Source: Akkermansia muciniphila | GTDB taxonomy: Bacteria > Verrucomicrobiota > Verrucomicrobiia > Limisphaerales > SXTU01 | NCBI GenBank assembly: GCA_945874145.1 | Contig: CAMCFN010000032.1 | Location: forward strand, 1 to 48,605 | Direction: 5' to 3' | Length of the DNA: 48,605 nucleotides | Shown here: positions 26,061 through 33,443 of the stretch, one piece after another | Position numbering within the stretch: the stretch's first letter is position 1 | Layout of the letters: the number at the start of each line of letters is the position of its first letter | The notes under the pieces: generated by a model | What the model was told of the DNA's origin: nothing | Databases searched by the model: none | Seen by the model: the letters and a program-made list of their open reading frames with translations, nothing else | Translations under genes and position numbers: made by a program

Positions 26061-26501
26061 ATGAGCACCATCCGCCTCCACCGCGTGCTGCGCGCGAAAC
26101 CGGACAAAATCTACCGCGCGTTCCTCGACGCCGATGCAATGGTCAAGTGGCTGCCTCCGCACGGCTTCACCGGCAAGGTCCATCACCTCGAAGCCAAGGT
26201 CGGCGGCACCTACCGGATGTCCTTCACAAACTTCTCGACCTGCAACAGCCATTCCTTCGGGGGCAAATACCTCGAACTGGTGCCGAACGAAACCATCCGC
26301 CACACGGACCAGTTCGACAATCCGGGCCTGCCCGGCGAGATGGTGACGACCATCACCCTGAAGCAGGTGGTCTGCGGCACGGAGGTCAACATCACCCAAG
26401 AAGGCGTGCCGGACGTCATCCCCGCTGAAGCGTGTTACCTAGGCTGGCAAGAGTCGCTCACGCTGCTGGCACAACTCGTCGAGCCGGAGATTCCCGACTG
26501 A
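26061..26501 (+). CDS. AHSA1-type SRPBCC domain protein
   Basis: A 146-residue single-domain protein of the activator of Hsp90 ATPase homologue-1-like/SRPBCC family. It has RVLRAKPDKIYRAFLDADAMVKWLPPHGF at the N-terminus, VGGTYRMSFTNFST, then HTDQFDNPGLPGEMVTTITL and a C-terminal helix GWQESLTLLAQLVEPEIP. It probably binds a small hydrophobic ligand. The plus-strand run (SRPBCC, AHSA1, BNR propeller) has short gaps, so cotranscription is likely. Confidence 0.88.
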   Translation: MSTIRLHRVLRAKPDKIYRAFLDADAMVKWLPPHGFTGKVHHLEAKVGGTYRMSFTNFSTCNSHSFGGKYLELVPNETIRHTDQFDNPGLPGEMVTTITLKQVVCGTEVNITQEGVPDVIPAEACYLGWQESLTLLAQLVEPEIPD

Positions 26502-26507
26502 ACCACT

Positions 26508-26535
26508 CACCAACCCCAAACCCAAAACCCGGAAC
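26508..26535. repeat. Heptad tract upstream of the BNR gene
   Basis: Contiguous 7-bp units CACCAAC, CCCAAAC, CCAAAAC, CCGGAAC fill most of the 42-bp gap between the AHSA1 and BNR genes. This leaves no purine-rich ribosome binding site for the following ATG at 26544. Confidence 0.55.
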
Positions 26536-26543
26536 CAAAGCAC

Positions 26544-27710
26544 ATGAGCACCATCCGAGTCCTCGTCGGCACGAAGAAGGGCGCGTTCATCCTCACGGCG
26601 GATGGCACGCGCAAAAACTGGGAAGTCAACGGCCCGCTGTTCGGCGGCTGGGAGATGTATCACCTCAAAGCCTCGCCGGTGGACCCGGACCGCATCTACG
26701 CGTCGCAGACCAGCGGGTGGTTCGGTCAGATCATCCAGCGCTCCGACGACGGCGGGAAAACTTGGAACCCGCCCGGCACGAAGCCGGAGGATTTGATGGG
26801 GCCGGACGGGATGCCGAAGGGGAAGAGCAACGAGTTCGCCTACGAAGGCGAGACGGGCACGCACCTGTTTTTCGACGGCTCGCAGAAGCCGTGGGAGTTC
26901 AAGCGCATCTGGCACATTGAGCCGTCGCACACGGACCCGGATACCGCCTACGCGGGCGCGGAGGACGCGGCGATTTTCAAGACCACCGACGGCGGCAAGA
27001 CGTGGAAGGAACTGTCCGGCCTGCGGCAGGCGAAGGGCCACCTCTGGCAGCCCGGCGCGGGCGGCATGGGTTTGCACACCATCCTGCTCGACCCGACGAA
27101 CCCAAACCGCATCTACATCGCCATCTCGGCGGCGGGCGCGTTCCGCACCGACGACGGCGGCGCGACGTGGAAGCCCATCAACCGCGGCCTCAAGTCGCAA
27201 TACGAACTGCCCGACCCGGACGCGGACGTGGGGCATTGCGTGCATCGCATCGCGCACCATCCGTCGCGGCCCGACGTGCTGTTCATGCAGAAGCATTGGA
27301 ACGTCCTGCGCACTGACAACGCCGGCGACCAGTGGACGCAGGTAAGCGGAAACTTGCCGAGCGACTTCGGTTTCCCGATTGATGTCCACGCGCACGAGCC
27401 GGAGACGATTTACGTGGTGCCCATCACGAGCGACTCGCTGCACTACCCGCCCGACGGCAAGCTGCGCGTCTATCGCAGCAAAACCGGCGGCAACGAGTGG
27501 GAGCCGCTCACGAAGGGCCTGCCGCAGAAGGATTGCTACGTGAACGTCCTGCGCGACGCGATGGCCACGGACTCGCTCGACCCGTGCGGCGTGTATTTCG
27601 GCACGACGGGCGGTCAGGTGTATTGCTCGCCCGACGGCGGCGACACTTGGACCAGCATCGCCGACCACCTGCCCGGCGTGCTATCGGTCGAGGTGCAGAC
27701 GCTGTCGTGA
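26544..27710 (+). CDS. Cytoplasmic BNR/exo-alpha-sialidase-like propeller protein
   Basis: A 388-residue protein without a signal peptide, starting [21 protein letters not shown]. Five Asp boxes are readable: [44 protein letters not shown] and [11 protein letters not shown]. It has the sialidase/sortilin-type propeller fold. Lack of export, and the location directly before a MoaD/ThiS-like gene, is a recurring arrangement in bacterial genomes as I recall. Its biochemical role is unknown, and true sialidase activity is unlikely inside the cell. Confidence 0.83.
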   Translation: MSTIRVLVGTKKGAFILTADGTRKNWEVNGPLFGGWEMYHLKASPVDPDRIYASQTSGWFGQIIQRSDDGGKTWNPPGTKPEDLMGPDGMPKGKSNEFAYEGETGTHLFFDGSQKPWEFKRIWHIEPSHTDPDTAYAGAEDAAIFKTTDGGKTWKELSGLRQAKGHLWQPGAGGMGLHTILLDPTNPNRIYIAISAAGAFRTDDGGATWKPINRGLKSQYELPDPDADVGHCVHRIAHHPSRPDVLFMQKHWNVLRTDNAGDQWTQVSGNLPSDFGFPIDVHAHEPETIYVVPITSDSLHYPPDGKLRVYRSKTGGNEWEPLTKGLPQKDCYVNVLRDAMATDSLDPCGVYFGTTGGQVYCSPDGGDTWTSIADHLPGVLSVEVQTLS

Positions 27711-27724
27711 TCGCAAACGCCACA

Positions 27725-27982
27725 GGAGCGCGGGCTTCACAGACTGTGTGAAAACTCCACAACCGCGCTCGGACTCGGAAAACCGACCTCCACATTTGCG
27801 ATATGGCGAGTTCTGGCGAGCGGCGAGGGTTCCGACGACCCCTTTTTCATTCTGCAAAAACACCGGTTTGGAGTTTTCACACAGTCTGTTCAGCCCGCTT
27901 CAGTGTCCGGACGAGCGCGATCTGGAAAACTCGCAACCTGCCTTTGCGCTCCACCTTGAAGCGGCGTGAACGCCGCGCTCCG
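27725..27982. repeat. BIME-like inverted pair of GGAGCGCGG hairpins, split by an insertion
   Basis: The left unit is GGAGCGCGGGC at 27725-27735, loop TTCA at 27736-27739, then after the inserted element TTCA and GCCCGC at 27893-27898. The right unit on the minus strand is GGAGCGCGGCG, TTCA, CGCCGC (27981 down to 27961). Removing the 149-bp insertion and one TTCA leaves a 105-bp pair. It matches the 104-bp pair at 34637-34740 in order, spacing and flanking TTCA bases, with compensated stem changes. Confidence 0.8.
27740..27888. mobile_element. MITE-like 149-bp element with 20-bp perfect terminal inverted repeats
   Basis: The left end CAGACTGTGTGAAAACTCCA (27740-27759) is the exact reverse complement of the right end TGGAGTTTTCACACAGTCTG (27869-27888). 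TTCA immediately flanks both ends (27736-27739 and 27889-27892), consistent with a 4-bp target duplication. The insertion point is the loop of a GGAGCGCGG-type hairpin repeat. There is no transposase inside, so it would be non-autonomous. A 73-codon frame from 27748 to 27969 runs out of the element into flanking repeat DNA and is unlikely to be a gene. Confidence 0.8.
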
Positions 27983-27987
27983 AGGCC

Positions 27988-28284
27988 ATGATTCGCGTCG
28001 TCCTGCCTTTCCATCTCCGCAACCTCGCGCGCGTGGAGAGCGAGGTGCTGCTGGAAGTCCCGCCGCCCATCACCATCGCCGCCGTGCTGGACACGCTCGA
28101 AGCACGCTTCCCCGTCCTGCGCGGCACCATCCGCGACCACGGCACGCTGAAGCGCCGTCCGTTCATCCGCTTTTTCGCGTGCAAGGAGGATTTCTCCAAC
28201 GAACCGGTGGAGACGCGCCTCCCCGAGGCGGTGATCAATGGGAGCGAACCGTTCCTCGTCGTCGGCGCGATGGCGGGGGGATGA
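27988..28284 (+). CDS. MoaD/ThiS-like sulfur-carrier family protein
   Basis: A 98-residue beta-grasp protein, [24 protein letters not shown] at the start, with [23 protein letters not shown] in the middle and [12 protein letters not shown] at the end. The C-terminal Gly-Gly is the thiocarboxylation/adenylation site of MoaD and Thi[11 protein letters not shown] is the family helix. It could carry sulfur for molybdopterin or thiamin synthesis or be a ubiquitin-like modifier. No moaE, thiG or E1-like gene lies nearby, and thiC is 13 kb away. It follows the BNR propeller gene, from which it is separated by the hairpin pair and MITE-like element. Confidence 0.82.
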   Translation: MIRVVLPFHLRNLARVESEVLLEVPPPITIAAVLDTLEARFPVLRGTIRDHGTLKRRPFIRFFACKEDFSNEPVETRLPEAVINGSEPFLVVGAMAGG

Positions 28285-28288
28285 GCTC

Positions 28289-28353
28289 GTGCCGGCGACT
28301 TGCAGTCGCCGTGTTGCGCGTGGATGGATCGGGCCGCTGCATCACGCCGGCAC
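28289..28353. repeat. 7-3-7 palindromic repeat nested in an outer stem
   Basis: The core GGCGACT, TGC, AGTCGCC (28294-28310) equals the copy at 928-944. An outer inverted repeat GTGCCGGCG (28289-28297) and CGCCGGCAC (28345-28353) brackets it. It starts just after the MoaD/ThiS stop codon and lies before the convergent RbsD/FucU gene, so it could affect 3' ends of both transcripts. Confidence 0.65.
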
Positions 28354-28357
28354 GGCC

Positions 28358-28750
28358 TCACCTTCCCGACACCAGCACCATGTTCGCATATTGAATCGTG
28401 TCACCGGTGCGGATGAGACCGACGGCCTTGGGCACGCGTTGGCGGAGCTGCTCGTGCGGCTCGAAGTCCACGGCGCAACCCTGAAGCGCGCGGAGAAACT
28501 CATTCTTCGTCTTGCGCGTGTTCTCCTTCACGAACTCCTGCGCCATGTAGGCCTGCCCAATGACGAAGTTCTGCCGCACAGCGGCGAGCACTTGCAGCAC
28601 CGTCGGCACGTTGTCCACGAGCGAGATGTCCACCGTCTCGATGCCCGGCAAGAGCGGGAAGCCGCGGTCGGCGATGACGAGCGTGTTCGTGTGCCGCACG
28701 CGCGCGAGCAGCGAGACGAGGGCGGGGTTGAGGATGCCGGTGATGAGCAT
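28358..28750 (-). CDS. RbsD/FucU family sugar mutarotase-like protein
   Basis: A 130-residue protein that begins MLITGILNPALVSLLARVRHTNTLVIADRGFPLLPGIETVDISLV. The HTNTLVIADRGFP element carries the catalytic His and Asp of ribose pyranase/fucose mutarotase. The C-terminal IRTGDTIQYANMVLVSG is the second family signature with the conserved Tyr. It interconverts pyranose and furanose or anomeric forms of a sugar in the cytoplasm. No transporter is adjacent. The gene is divergent from the rhodanese gene. Confidence 0.88.
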   Translation of the reverse strand: MLITGILNPALVSLLARVRHTNTLVIADRGFPLLPGIETVDISLVDNVPTVLQVLAAVRQNFVIGQAYMAQEFVKENTRKTKNEFLRALQGCAVDFEPHEQLRQRVPKAVGLIRTGDTIQYANMVLVSGR

Positions 28751-28825
28751 GACGGCAGGTTAATCTCGGCGGGAGCGCCAGCAAGGAGCTTTCCGGCCGG
28801 CCCGGAAACTTTCATTCTCCCGTCC

Positions 28826-29299
28826 ATGCACCGCTGTCTCCGTGCTCTCGCCCGCGTGTTCATGCGCGTGGTTTTCCCGTCGATCAGGCAGCTCCCGACT
28901 GCACAACTGGCCGCGTGGCTCGCGGACAACTCGCTCCCGCAGCCGATGCTGCTGGATGTGCGCCAGCCGGAGGAATTCGCGGTGAGCCATCTGCCCGGCG
29001 CACGACGAGTGAACCCGGACAGCCAGGCGGAAGACGTGCTGGCCGGGGTGCCGGCGGCACAGCCCATCGTGTGCTACTGCGCGGCGGGCTTCCGCTCGTC
29101 GAGCCTAGCGCAACGGCTCGTTCGCGCCGGACACCGGGAAGTCTTCAACCTCGAAGGTGCGATCTTCGACTGGGCGTGCGAAGGGCGTCTGCTGGTGCGC
29201 GGGGAAGAGGCCGTGCGCGAGGTGCACCCCTTCAACTGGCTGGGCCGGCTCATGCTGCCATGCCAAGTGGTGGCTGCGCGACCGTCCTTGCGCCATTGA
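28826..29299 (+). CDS. Rhodanese-like sulfurtransferase domain protein
   Basis: A 157-residue protein with a single rhodanese domain. MLLDVRQPEEFAVSHLPGARRVNP at 41-64 is the first signature. IVCYCAAGFRSSSLAQRLVRAG holds the active-site loop with Cys85 (C-A-A-G-F-R). An internal Met13 (28862) is an alternative start. The C-terminal tail (VREVHPFNWLGRLML) looks amphipathic. It is placed 70 bp before a SulP-type anion transporter, suggesting a sulfur link, but the substrate is not determined. Confidence 0.86.
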   Translation: MHRCLRALARVFMRVVFPSIRQLPTAQLAAWLADNSLPQPMLLDVRQPEEFAVSHLPGARRVNPDSQAEDVLAGVPAAQPIVCYCAAGFRSSSLAQRLVRAGHREVFNLEGAIFDWACEGRLLVRGEEAVREVHPFNWLGRLMLPCQVVAARPSLRH

Positions 29300-29369
29300 A
29301 CACAGGACATGCGGCCGCGCCCGCAATCACGCTTGCGTTCTCTCTGTCACAGGAGAAGAACTGTTGCGG

Positions 29370-31049
29370 ATGAATCTGCAACTGGCATTCCGGCCCCGGC
29401 TGGTCGAAGCCCTGAGGACCTATACCCGGGCGCAGCTCCGGGCGGATATGGTTGCGGGCATTACGGTGGGCATCGTGGCGCTGCCGCTGGCGATGGCCTT
29501 CGGCATCGCCTCCGGCGTCACACCTGCGGCGGGCATTTACACGGCGATCGTGGCGGGGTTCATCATCTCGGCCCTAGGAGGCACCAAGGTTTCCATTGGC
29601 GGGCCGACGGGCGCGTTCATTGCCATCCTTTATGGAATCTACCAGGAGCATGGCGCGGCCAACGCCGCCCTCTGCACGATGATGGCGGGCGTAATGCTGA
29701 TCGCGATGGGGTGGGCCCGGCTGGGCACGATGATCAAGTTCATCCCGTTCCCGGTCACGATGGGGTTCACGAGCGGCATCGCGGTGGTGATTTTCAGCAC
29801 GCAGGTGAAGGATTTTCTCGGGCTGCAACTGCCGGCGGACGCGGGTCAGGTTCCGGCGGACTTCGTCAGGAAACTCGCGTTTCTCGGACATCACCTTGGC
29901 ACCACCCACTGGCCGACGCTCGCGCTGGCGGCGGGAGCATTTGTCGTGGTGCGCTTCTGGCCGGCGCGGCTGGCCCGGGTGGTGCCGGGCTCGATTGTCG
30001 CGCTGTTCGCCGGAACCGCGTTGGTCATGCTTTTCCACGGGGACACCGCCTGGGGCATCGGCACCATCGGCACGCAGTTCGGCGGGATTCCGCAAGGGCT
30101 GCCGCAGTTCACGGTGCCGGAAATCAAGTGGCTGGAGCTGACCAATCTCGTTCGTCCCGCGCTCACCATCGCGCTGCTCGCCGCCATTGAATCCCTCCTG
30201 TGCGCGGTGGTCGCCGACGGCATGGTGGAGGACCGGCACGATTCCAATCAGGAACTCATCGCGCAAGGCCTGGCCAACGTGGCCTGCCCGCTCTTCGGCG
30301 GCATCGCCGCCACCGCCGCCATCGCCCGCACCGCGACCAATGTGAAGACCGGCGCCCAGACGCCGGTGGCCGGGGTGGTGCATGCGGTGGTCCTGCTGCT
30401 CATCATCCTGATCGCCGCCCCGCTGGCGAAGTTCATCCCGCTGGCCGTGTTGAGCGCGGTGCTGGTGAACGTGGCGATCAACATGGGCGAGTGGCATCAC
30501 TTCGCGCGGCTGCGCAAATGGCCACGCGACGATGCCGCAGTGTTTCTGACCGCGTTCATCCTCACCGTGGTGATCGATCTCACCGTGGCCGTCGAGTTTG
30601 GGCTGTTGCTGGCGGCGTTCCTGTTCGTCAAGCGCATGGCCGACCAGACCAAGGTGGATGCGCACATCGAGCTGTCGGATGCGGAGGCGCAGGCGCAGTC
30701 CCAGGCCGGACGTGAAATCCCGGAGGGGGTGATGGTTTACCGGCTTTTTGGTGCGTTCTTCTTTGGCGCGGCGGACAAGCTGGAGACGGCGCTCATGCAG
30801 GCCAGCCAGCTTCCGGACGTCCTGATTTTGCGCATGCGGGAGGTGGTGGCCATCGACGCCACCGGCATCAACGCCCTGGAGGACATGCACGAGAAGCTGC
30901 TGAAGAAGGGCAAGCAGCTCATTCTCTGCGGGCCACATACCCAGCCGCTGTTCGCCCTCGATAACGCGGGTTTCCTCGACGCCGTGGGCCGCGACAATGT
31001 CTGCGCCGACATGGCAAGCTCGCTCGTCCGGGCGAGGGAGCTGCTCTAG
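29370..31049 (+). CDS. SulP family inorganic anion transporter with STAS domain
   Basis: A 559-residue inner membrane protein. An amphipathic N-terminus LRADMVAGITVGIVALPLAMAFGIASGVTPAAGIYTAIVAGF matches the SulP signature. It has a transmembrane core to about residue 430 and a C-terminal STAS domain from about 450 (GVMVYRLFGAFFFGAADKLETAL). In the STAS domain DVLILRMREVVAIDATGINALEDMHEKL is the typical loop. It transports sulfate, bicarbonate or other anions. The ATG at 29370 is 14 nt after AGGAG (29351-29355); an in-frame TTG at 29364 has better spacing and may be the real start. It is probably coexpressed with the rhodanese gene. Confidence 0.92.
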   Translation: MNLQLAFRPRLVEALRTYTRAQLRADMVAGITVGIVALPLAMAFGIASGVTPAAGIYTAIVAGFIISALGGTKVSIGGPTGAFIAILYGIYQEHGAANAALCTMMAGVMLIAMGWARLGTMIKFIPFPVTMGFTSGIAVVIFSTQVKDFLGLQLPADAGQVPADFVRKLAFLGHHLGTTHWPTLALAAGAFVVVRFWPARLARVVPGSIVALFAGTALVMLFHGDTAWGIGTIGTQFGGIPQGLPQFTVPEIKWLELTNLVRPALTIALLAAIESLLCAVVADGMVEDRHDSNQELIAQGLANVACPLFGGIAATAAIARTATNVKTGAQTPVAGVVHAVVLLLIILIAAPLAKFIPLAVLSAVLVNVAINMGEWHHFARLRKWPRDDAAVFLTAFILTVVIDLTVAVEFGLLLAAFLFVKRMADQTKVDAHIELSDAEAQAQSQAGREIPEGVMVYRLFGAFFFGAADKLETALMQASQLPDVLILRMREVVAIDATGINALEDMHEKLLKKGKQLILCGPHTQPLFALDNAGFLDAVGRDNVCADMASSLVRARELL

Positions 31050-31070
31050 CGATAAGCGGCGCACCGCCGT

Positions 31071-31790
31071 TCACCGCCACCAGTGCGTGAGCAGCGGCGC
31101 GACGACGAGACTCGGGAGGTAGTTCGCCAGCGGGACTTTCCGCAGGTCGAGAATGACCACCGTGATGGTCAGCACGATGAATCCCCCGACCACGCGAATC
31201 GAATTCAGCAGGGCGGGATCTTGGAGGTGGTTGGCCAGGCCGCCGGCCAGCAGGGTGATGGTGCCCTGATACGCCAGCACCGGCAGGGCGGACAGCAGCA
31301 CACCGCGGCCAAACGTAGCGGCGAAGCCCATCGCCGCAAGGCCATCCATCGTGGACTTGATGGCCAGAATCTTGATGTCGCCGCGCGTGCCGTCCTCCAG
31401 CGCGCCGAGGATGGCCATCGGGCCGACGCAAAACAGCAGCGTGCAGGTGACGAAGCCTTCGCTGAAGCGGTTGTCGCTTTCCGGGCCGGACTTGGCGATG
31501 CGCTCCTGCGCGTAATGCCCGAGCTTGTTCAAGCCGTCCTGCAACCGCAGCCCCATGCCCAGCGCGTTGCCCAGCACCAGCGCGAGCAGCGCGATGCCGA
31601 GCTGCTTGAGCACGGTGCCGAAGCCCCCGCCAGTGCCTTGCCAGATCATGCTCATCCCGGCGTAAAGGGTGAAGGCCGTCAGCACCAGCCGGATGCGCAT
31701 CTGGGTGGGCGTGGAGAGCTGGGCGGCGACGGTCAGCCCCGCGAGCCCGCCCACCAGAATGGTCGTGGTGTTTATCAGCGTTCCGGTCAC
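31071..31790 (-). CDS. DUF554 family membrane protein
   Basis: A 239-residue polytopic membrane protein, MTGTLINTTTILVGGLAGL at the start, with RFSEGFVTCTLLFCVGPMAILGALEDG and IKSTMDGLAAMGFAATFGRGVLLSALPVL in the core. These are characteristic DUF554 (YdfK-type) segments. Function unknown; possibly a transporter. The start at GTG 31790 was chosen because the family begins directly with this first helix; upstream codons are polar and lack homology. It is convergent with the SulP gene, with 21 bp between stops, and 55 bp after the ArsS gene. Confidence 0.88.
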   Translation of the reverse strand: MTGTLINTTTILVGGLAGLTVAAQLSTPTQMRIRLVLTAFTLYAGMSMIWQGTGGGFGTVLKQLGIALLALVLGNALGMGLRLQDGLNKLGHYAQERIAKSGPESDNRFSEGFVTCTLLFCVGPMAILGALEDGTRGDIKILAIKSTMDGLAAMGFAATFGRGVLLSALPVLAYQGTITLLAGGLANHLQDPALLNSIRVVGGFIVLTITVVILDLRKVPLANYLPSLVVAPLLTHWWR

Positions 31791-31845
31791 GCGGCGAACT
31801 GAACCACGCGCGCACCGGGCGGGGAAGGGTAAAGCCCGGTGAAGT

Positions 31846-32790
31846 TCATTGCAGCGCCCCGGTGCAACTGCTGCCGCCACCCGCCGTGCAGGCCAGACAA
31901 TGAACGCCCGTCTGGATCGCGTTGGACTCCAACTGCCCCGGAGTCACATCCCACAGGAAGAGCGGCTGGTGGTTCTGCATTTGCAGTCCGAGCATCTGGT
32001 TGAAGTCGCAGTCGTAAAGCTCGCCCCGCCAGCCGACGCTGAGCGTGGTGCGGCACATGAGGCCTGCGACCGTGGCCGGGTTGAAGCTGTTCGCCAGCAA
32101 TTCGAGATACGCGTCCCACTGGCCTTGCTGGCGCAAATCCGCGGCGAACCGCGCGATGGGCTGGTTGGTGATGGTGAACAAGCTCGTGAACTCGATGCCG
32201 TAACGTTGCCGCAGCTCCTGCTTGTAGTCCGCCTCCAGTTCGGCCTGGGGCGGGGGCAGGCGCGGGCCTTGCGGATTGAAGACCAGGCTGAGCGGGAGGC
32301 GCGTGCCGTAGCCGACGGCGTTGAGCCTGCGCAAGGCGCGAATGCTTTTGGCGAAGACACCTTCACCACGCTGGGCATCCACATTTTCACCCAGGTAGCA
32401 CGGCAGCGAAGCGATCACCTCCACCTCGTGCTGCGCCAGGTATTCGGGCAGCCAGCCAAAGGCCTCCGTCTCGATGATGGTCAAGTTGTTGCGGTCGATC
32501 ACCTGACACCCGCAGTCACGAGCCAGCTCCACCAGGTAGCGAAAATGGGCGCTCAACTCCGGGGCCCCGCCCGTGATGTCCACCACCGCCGGCCGATGGG
32601 TGCGGATCCATTCCCCCACGCGGTGGGCGGTGTCCGCCGCCATCATCTCGGTGCGCCAGGGCGCCGCGTCCACATGGCAATGGCGGCAGGTCTGGTTGCA
32701 CTGCCGGCCCACGTTGATTTGCAGCGTGTGCAGGCTGGCCCGGCGCAGGGTCAGGTCGTGACGGGCAAGTTGGGCTTCAAAGCGGTTCAT
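31846..32790 (-). CDS. arsS: Arsenosugar biosynthesis radical SAM protein ArsS-like
   Basis: A 314-residue radical SAM enzyme. The cluster motif CNQTCRHC (Cys31, Cys35, Cys38; CX3CX2C) is preceded by LHTLQINVGRQ. DITGGAPELSAHFRYLV follows, with the GGxPE-type SAM motif. The C-terminal half is DUF3641-like: YDCDFNQMLGL, then CLACTAGGGSSCTGAL with auxiliary cysteines. ArsS joins an adenosyl-derived group to methylated arsenic on the way to arsenosugars. The usual partner arsM is not within the window. It is divergent from the bifunctional nuclease gene. Confidence 0.88.
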   Translation of the reverse strand: MNRFEAQLARHDLTLRRASLHTLQINVGRQCNQTCRHCHVDAAPWRTEMMAADTAHRVGEWIRTHRPAVVDITGGAPELSAHFRYLVELARDCGCQVIDRNNLTIIETEAFGWLPEYLAQHEVEVIASLPCYLGENVDAQRGEGVFAKSIRALRRLNAVGYGTRLPLSLVFNPQGPRLPPPQAELEADYKQELRQRYGIEFTSLFTITNQPIARFAADLRQQGQWDAYLELLANSFNPATVAGLMCRTTLSVGWRGELYDCDFNQMLGLQMQNHQPLFLWDVTPGQLESNAIQTGVHCLACTAGGGSSCTGALQ

Positions 32791-32896
32791 CAATTCATGC
32801 CTGGCTTGGGGAGCACGCCGGCGAGTCTGCCCGCGCCCGGCGCGCCCGCCAAGCTGTCGCTTGTCACGCTGTCCCCATGCGCCTAGACTATGGAGA

Positions 32897-33352
32897 ATGA
32901 AGAACGAAGTGCTGCCTGTGCAGATTCGCGGAATTCTCCCGGCGAATAGTGGGTGTGCCATCTTCGTGGGCAACGACGAGAAGGTCTTCGTCATCCAGGT
33001 GGAGCACAACCTCGGCGCGGTCATCGGTATGTTCCTGCGCGACCAGCCCAAGCAGCGCCCGCTCACGCACGACCTCATGGTCAACATCTTCAAGGGCTTC
33101 GGCATCAACGTCGAACGCGTCGTCATCACCGAACTGAAGGACTCGACCTATTTCGCCCGCCTCGTCCTCAAGCAGGAGAATGAGCTGGGCAAGAAGCTGG
33201 TCGAGATTGATGCCCGGCCCAGCGATTGCCTCGCATTGGCGGCCGCACACAAACGGCCGGTCTTCGTCTCGAAGAAGCTGTTCGAGCAGGTCGAGGACAT
33301 GACGGAGTATCTCGAAAAGTTGAACGAAGGCGGCGGTGAGCAGGAAGACTGA
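32897..33352 (+). CDS. Bifunctional nuclease (BFN/DUF151) family protein
   Basis: A 151-residue protein with the BFN domain: VQIRGILPANSGCAIFVGNDEKVFVIQVEHNLGAVIGMFL at the start, RPLTHDLMVNIFKGFGINVERVVITELKDSTYFARLVL in the middle and ARPSDCLALAAAHKRPVFV towards the end. The D-A-R-P-S-D-C/A motif and the R-P-L-T-H-D-L motif are the family hallmarks. Plant homologues have DNase and RNase activity; the bacterial role is unclear. The start at ATG 32897 gives the standard N-terminus. Confidence 0.9.
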   Translation: MKNEVLPVQIRGILPANSGCAIFVGNDEKVFVIQVEHNLGAVIGMFLRDQPKQRPLTHDLMVNIFKGFGINVERVVITELKDSTYFARLVLKQENELGKKLVEIDARPSDCLALAAAHKRPVFVSKKLFEQVEDMTEYLEKLNEGGGEQED

Positions 33353-33360
33353 GCCGGAAA

Positions 33361-33430
33361 GTAATTAGTGATTAGTAATCAGTGCTGCTCCGAATCCACC
33401 GCGACGACTAAGCACTAATTACAAATCACT
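33361..33430. repeat. Heptad-tract element with perfect inverted repeat, intergenic
   Basis: Plus-strand units GTAATTA, GTGATTA, GTAATCA, GTGCTGC (33361-33388) face minus-strand units GTGATTT, GTAATTA, GTGCTTA, GTCGTCG (33429 down to 33402). A 10-bp perfect inverted repeat GTAATTAGTG (33361-33370) and CACTAATTAC (33413-33422) closes a loop of 42 nt. The arms are markedly AT-rich compared with the surrounding genes. The element fills the gap between the bifunctional nuclease gene and holA. Confidence 0.75.
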
Positions 33431-33443
33431 TCTTCGCTCCGCA

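Noticed and set aside
27748..27969. A 73-codon hypothetical protein
   Set aside because: It starts inside the left inverted repeat of the MITE-like element and ends in flanking hairpin repeat DNA. It is explained by the repeats.
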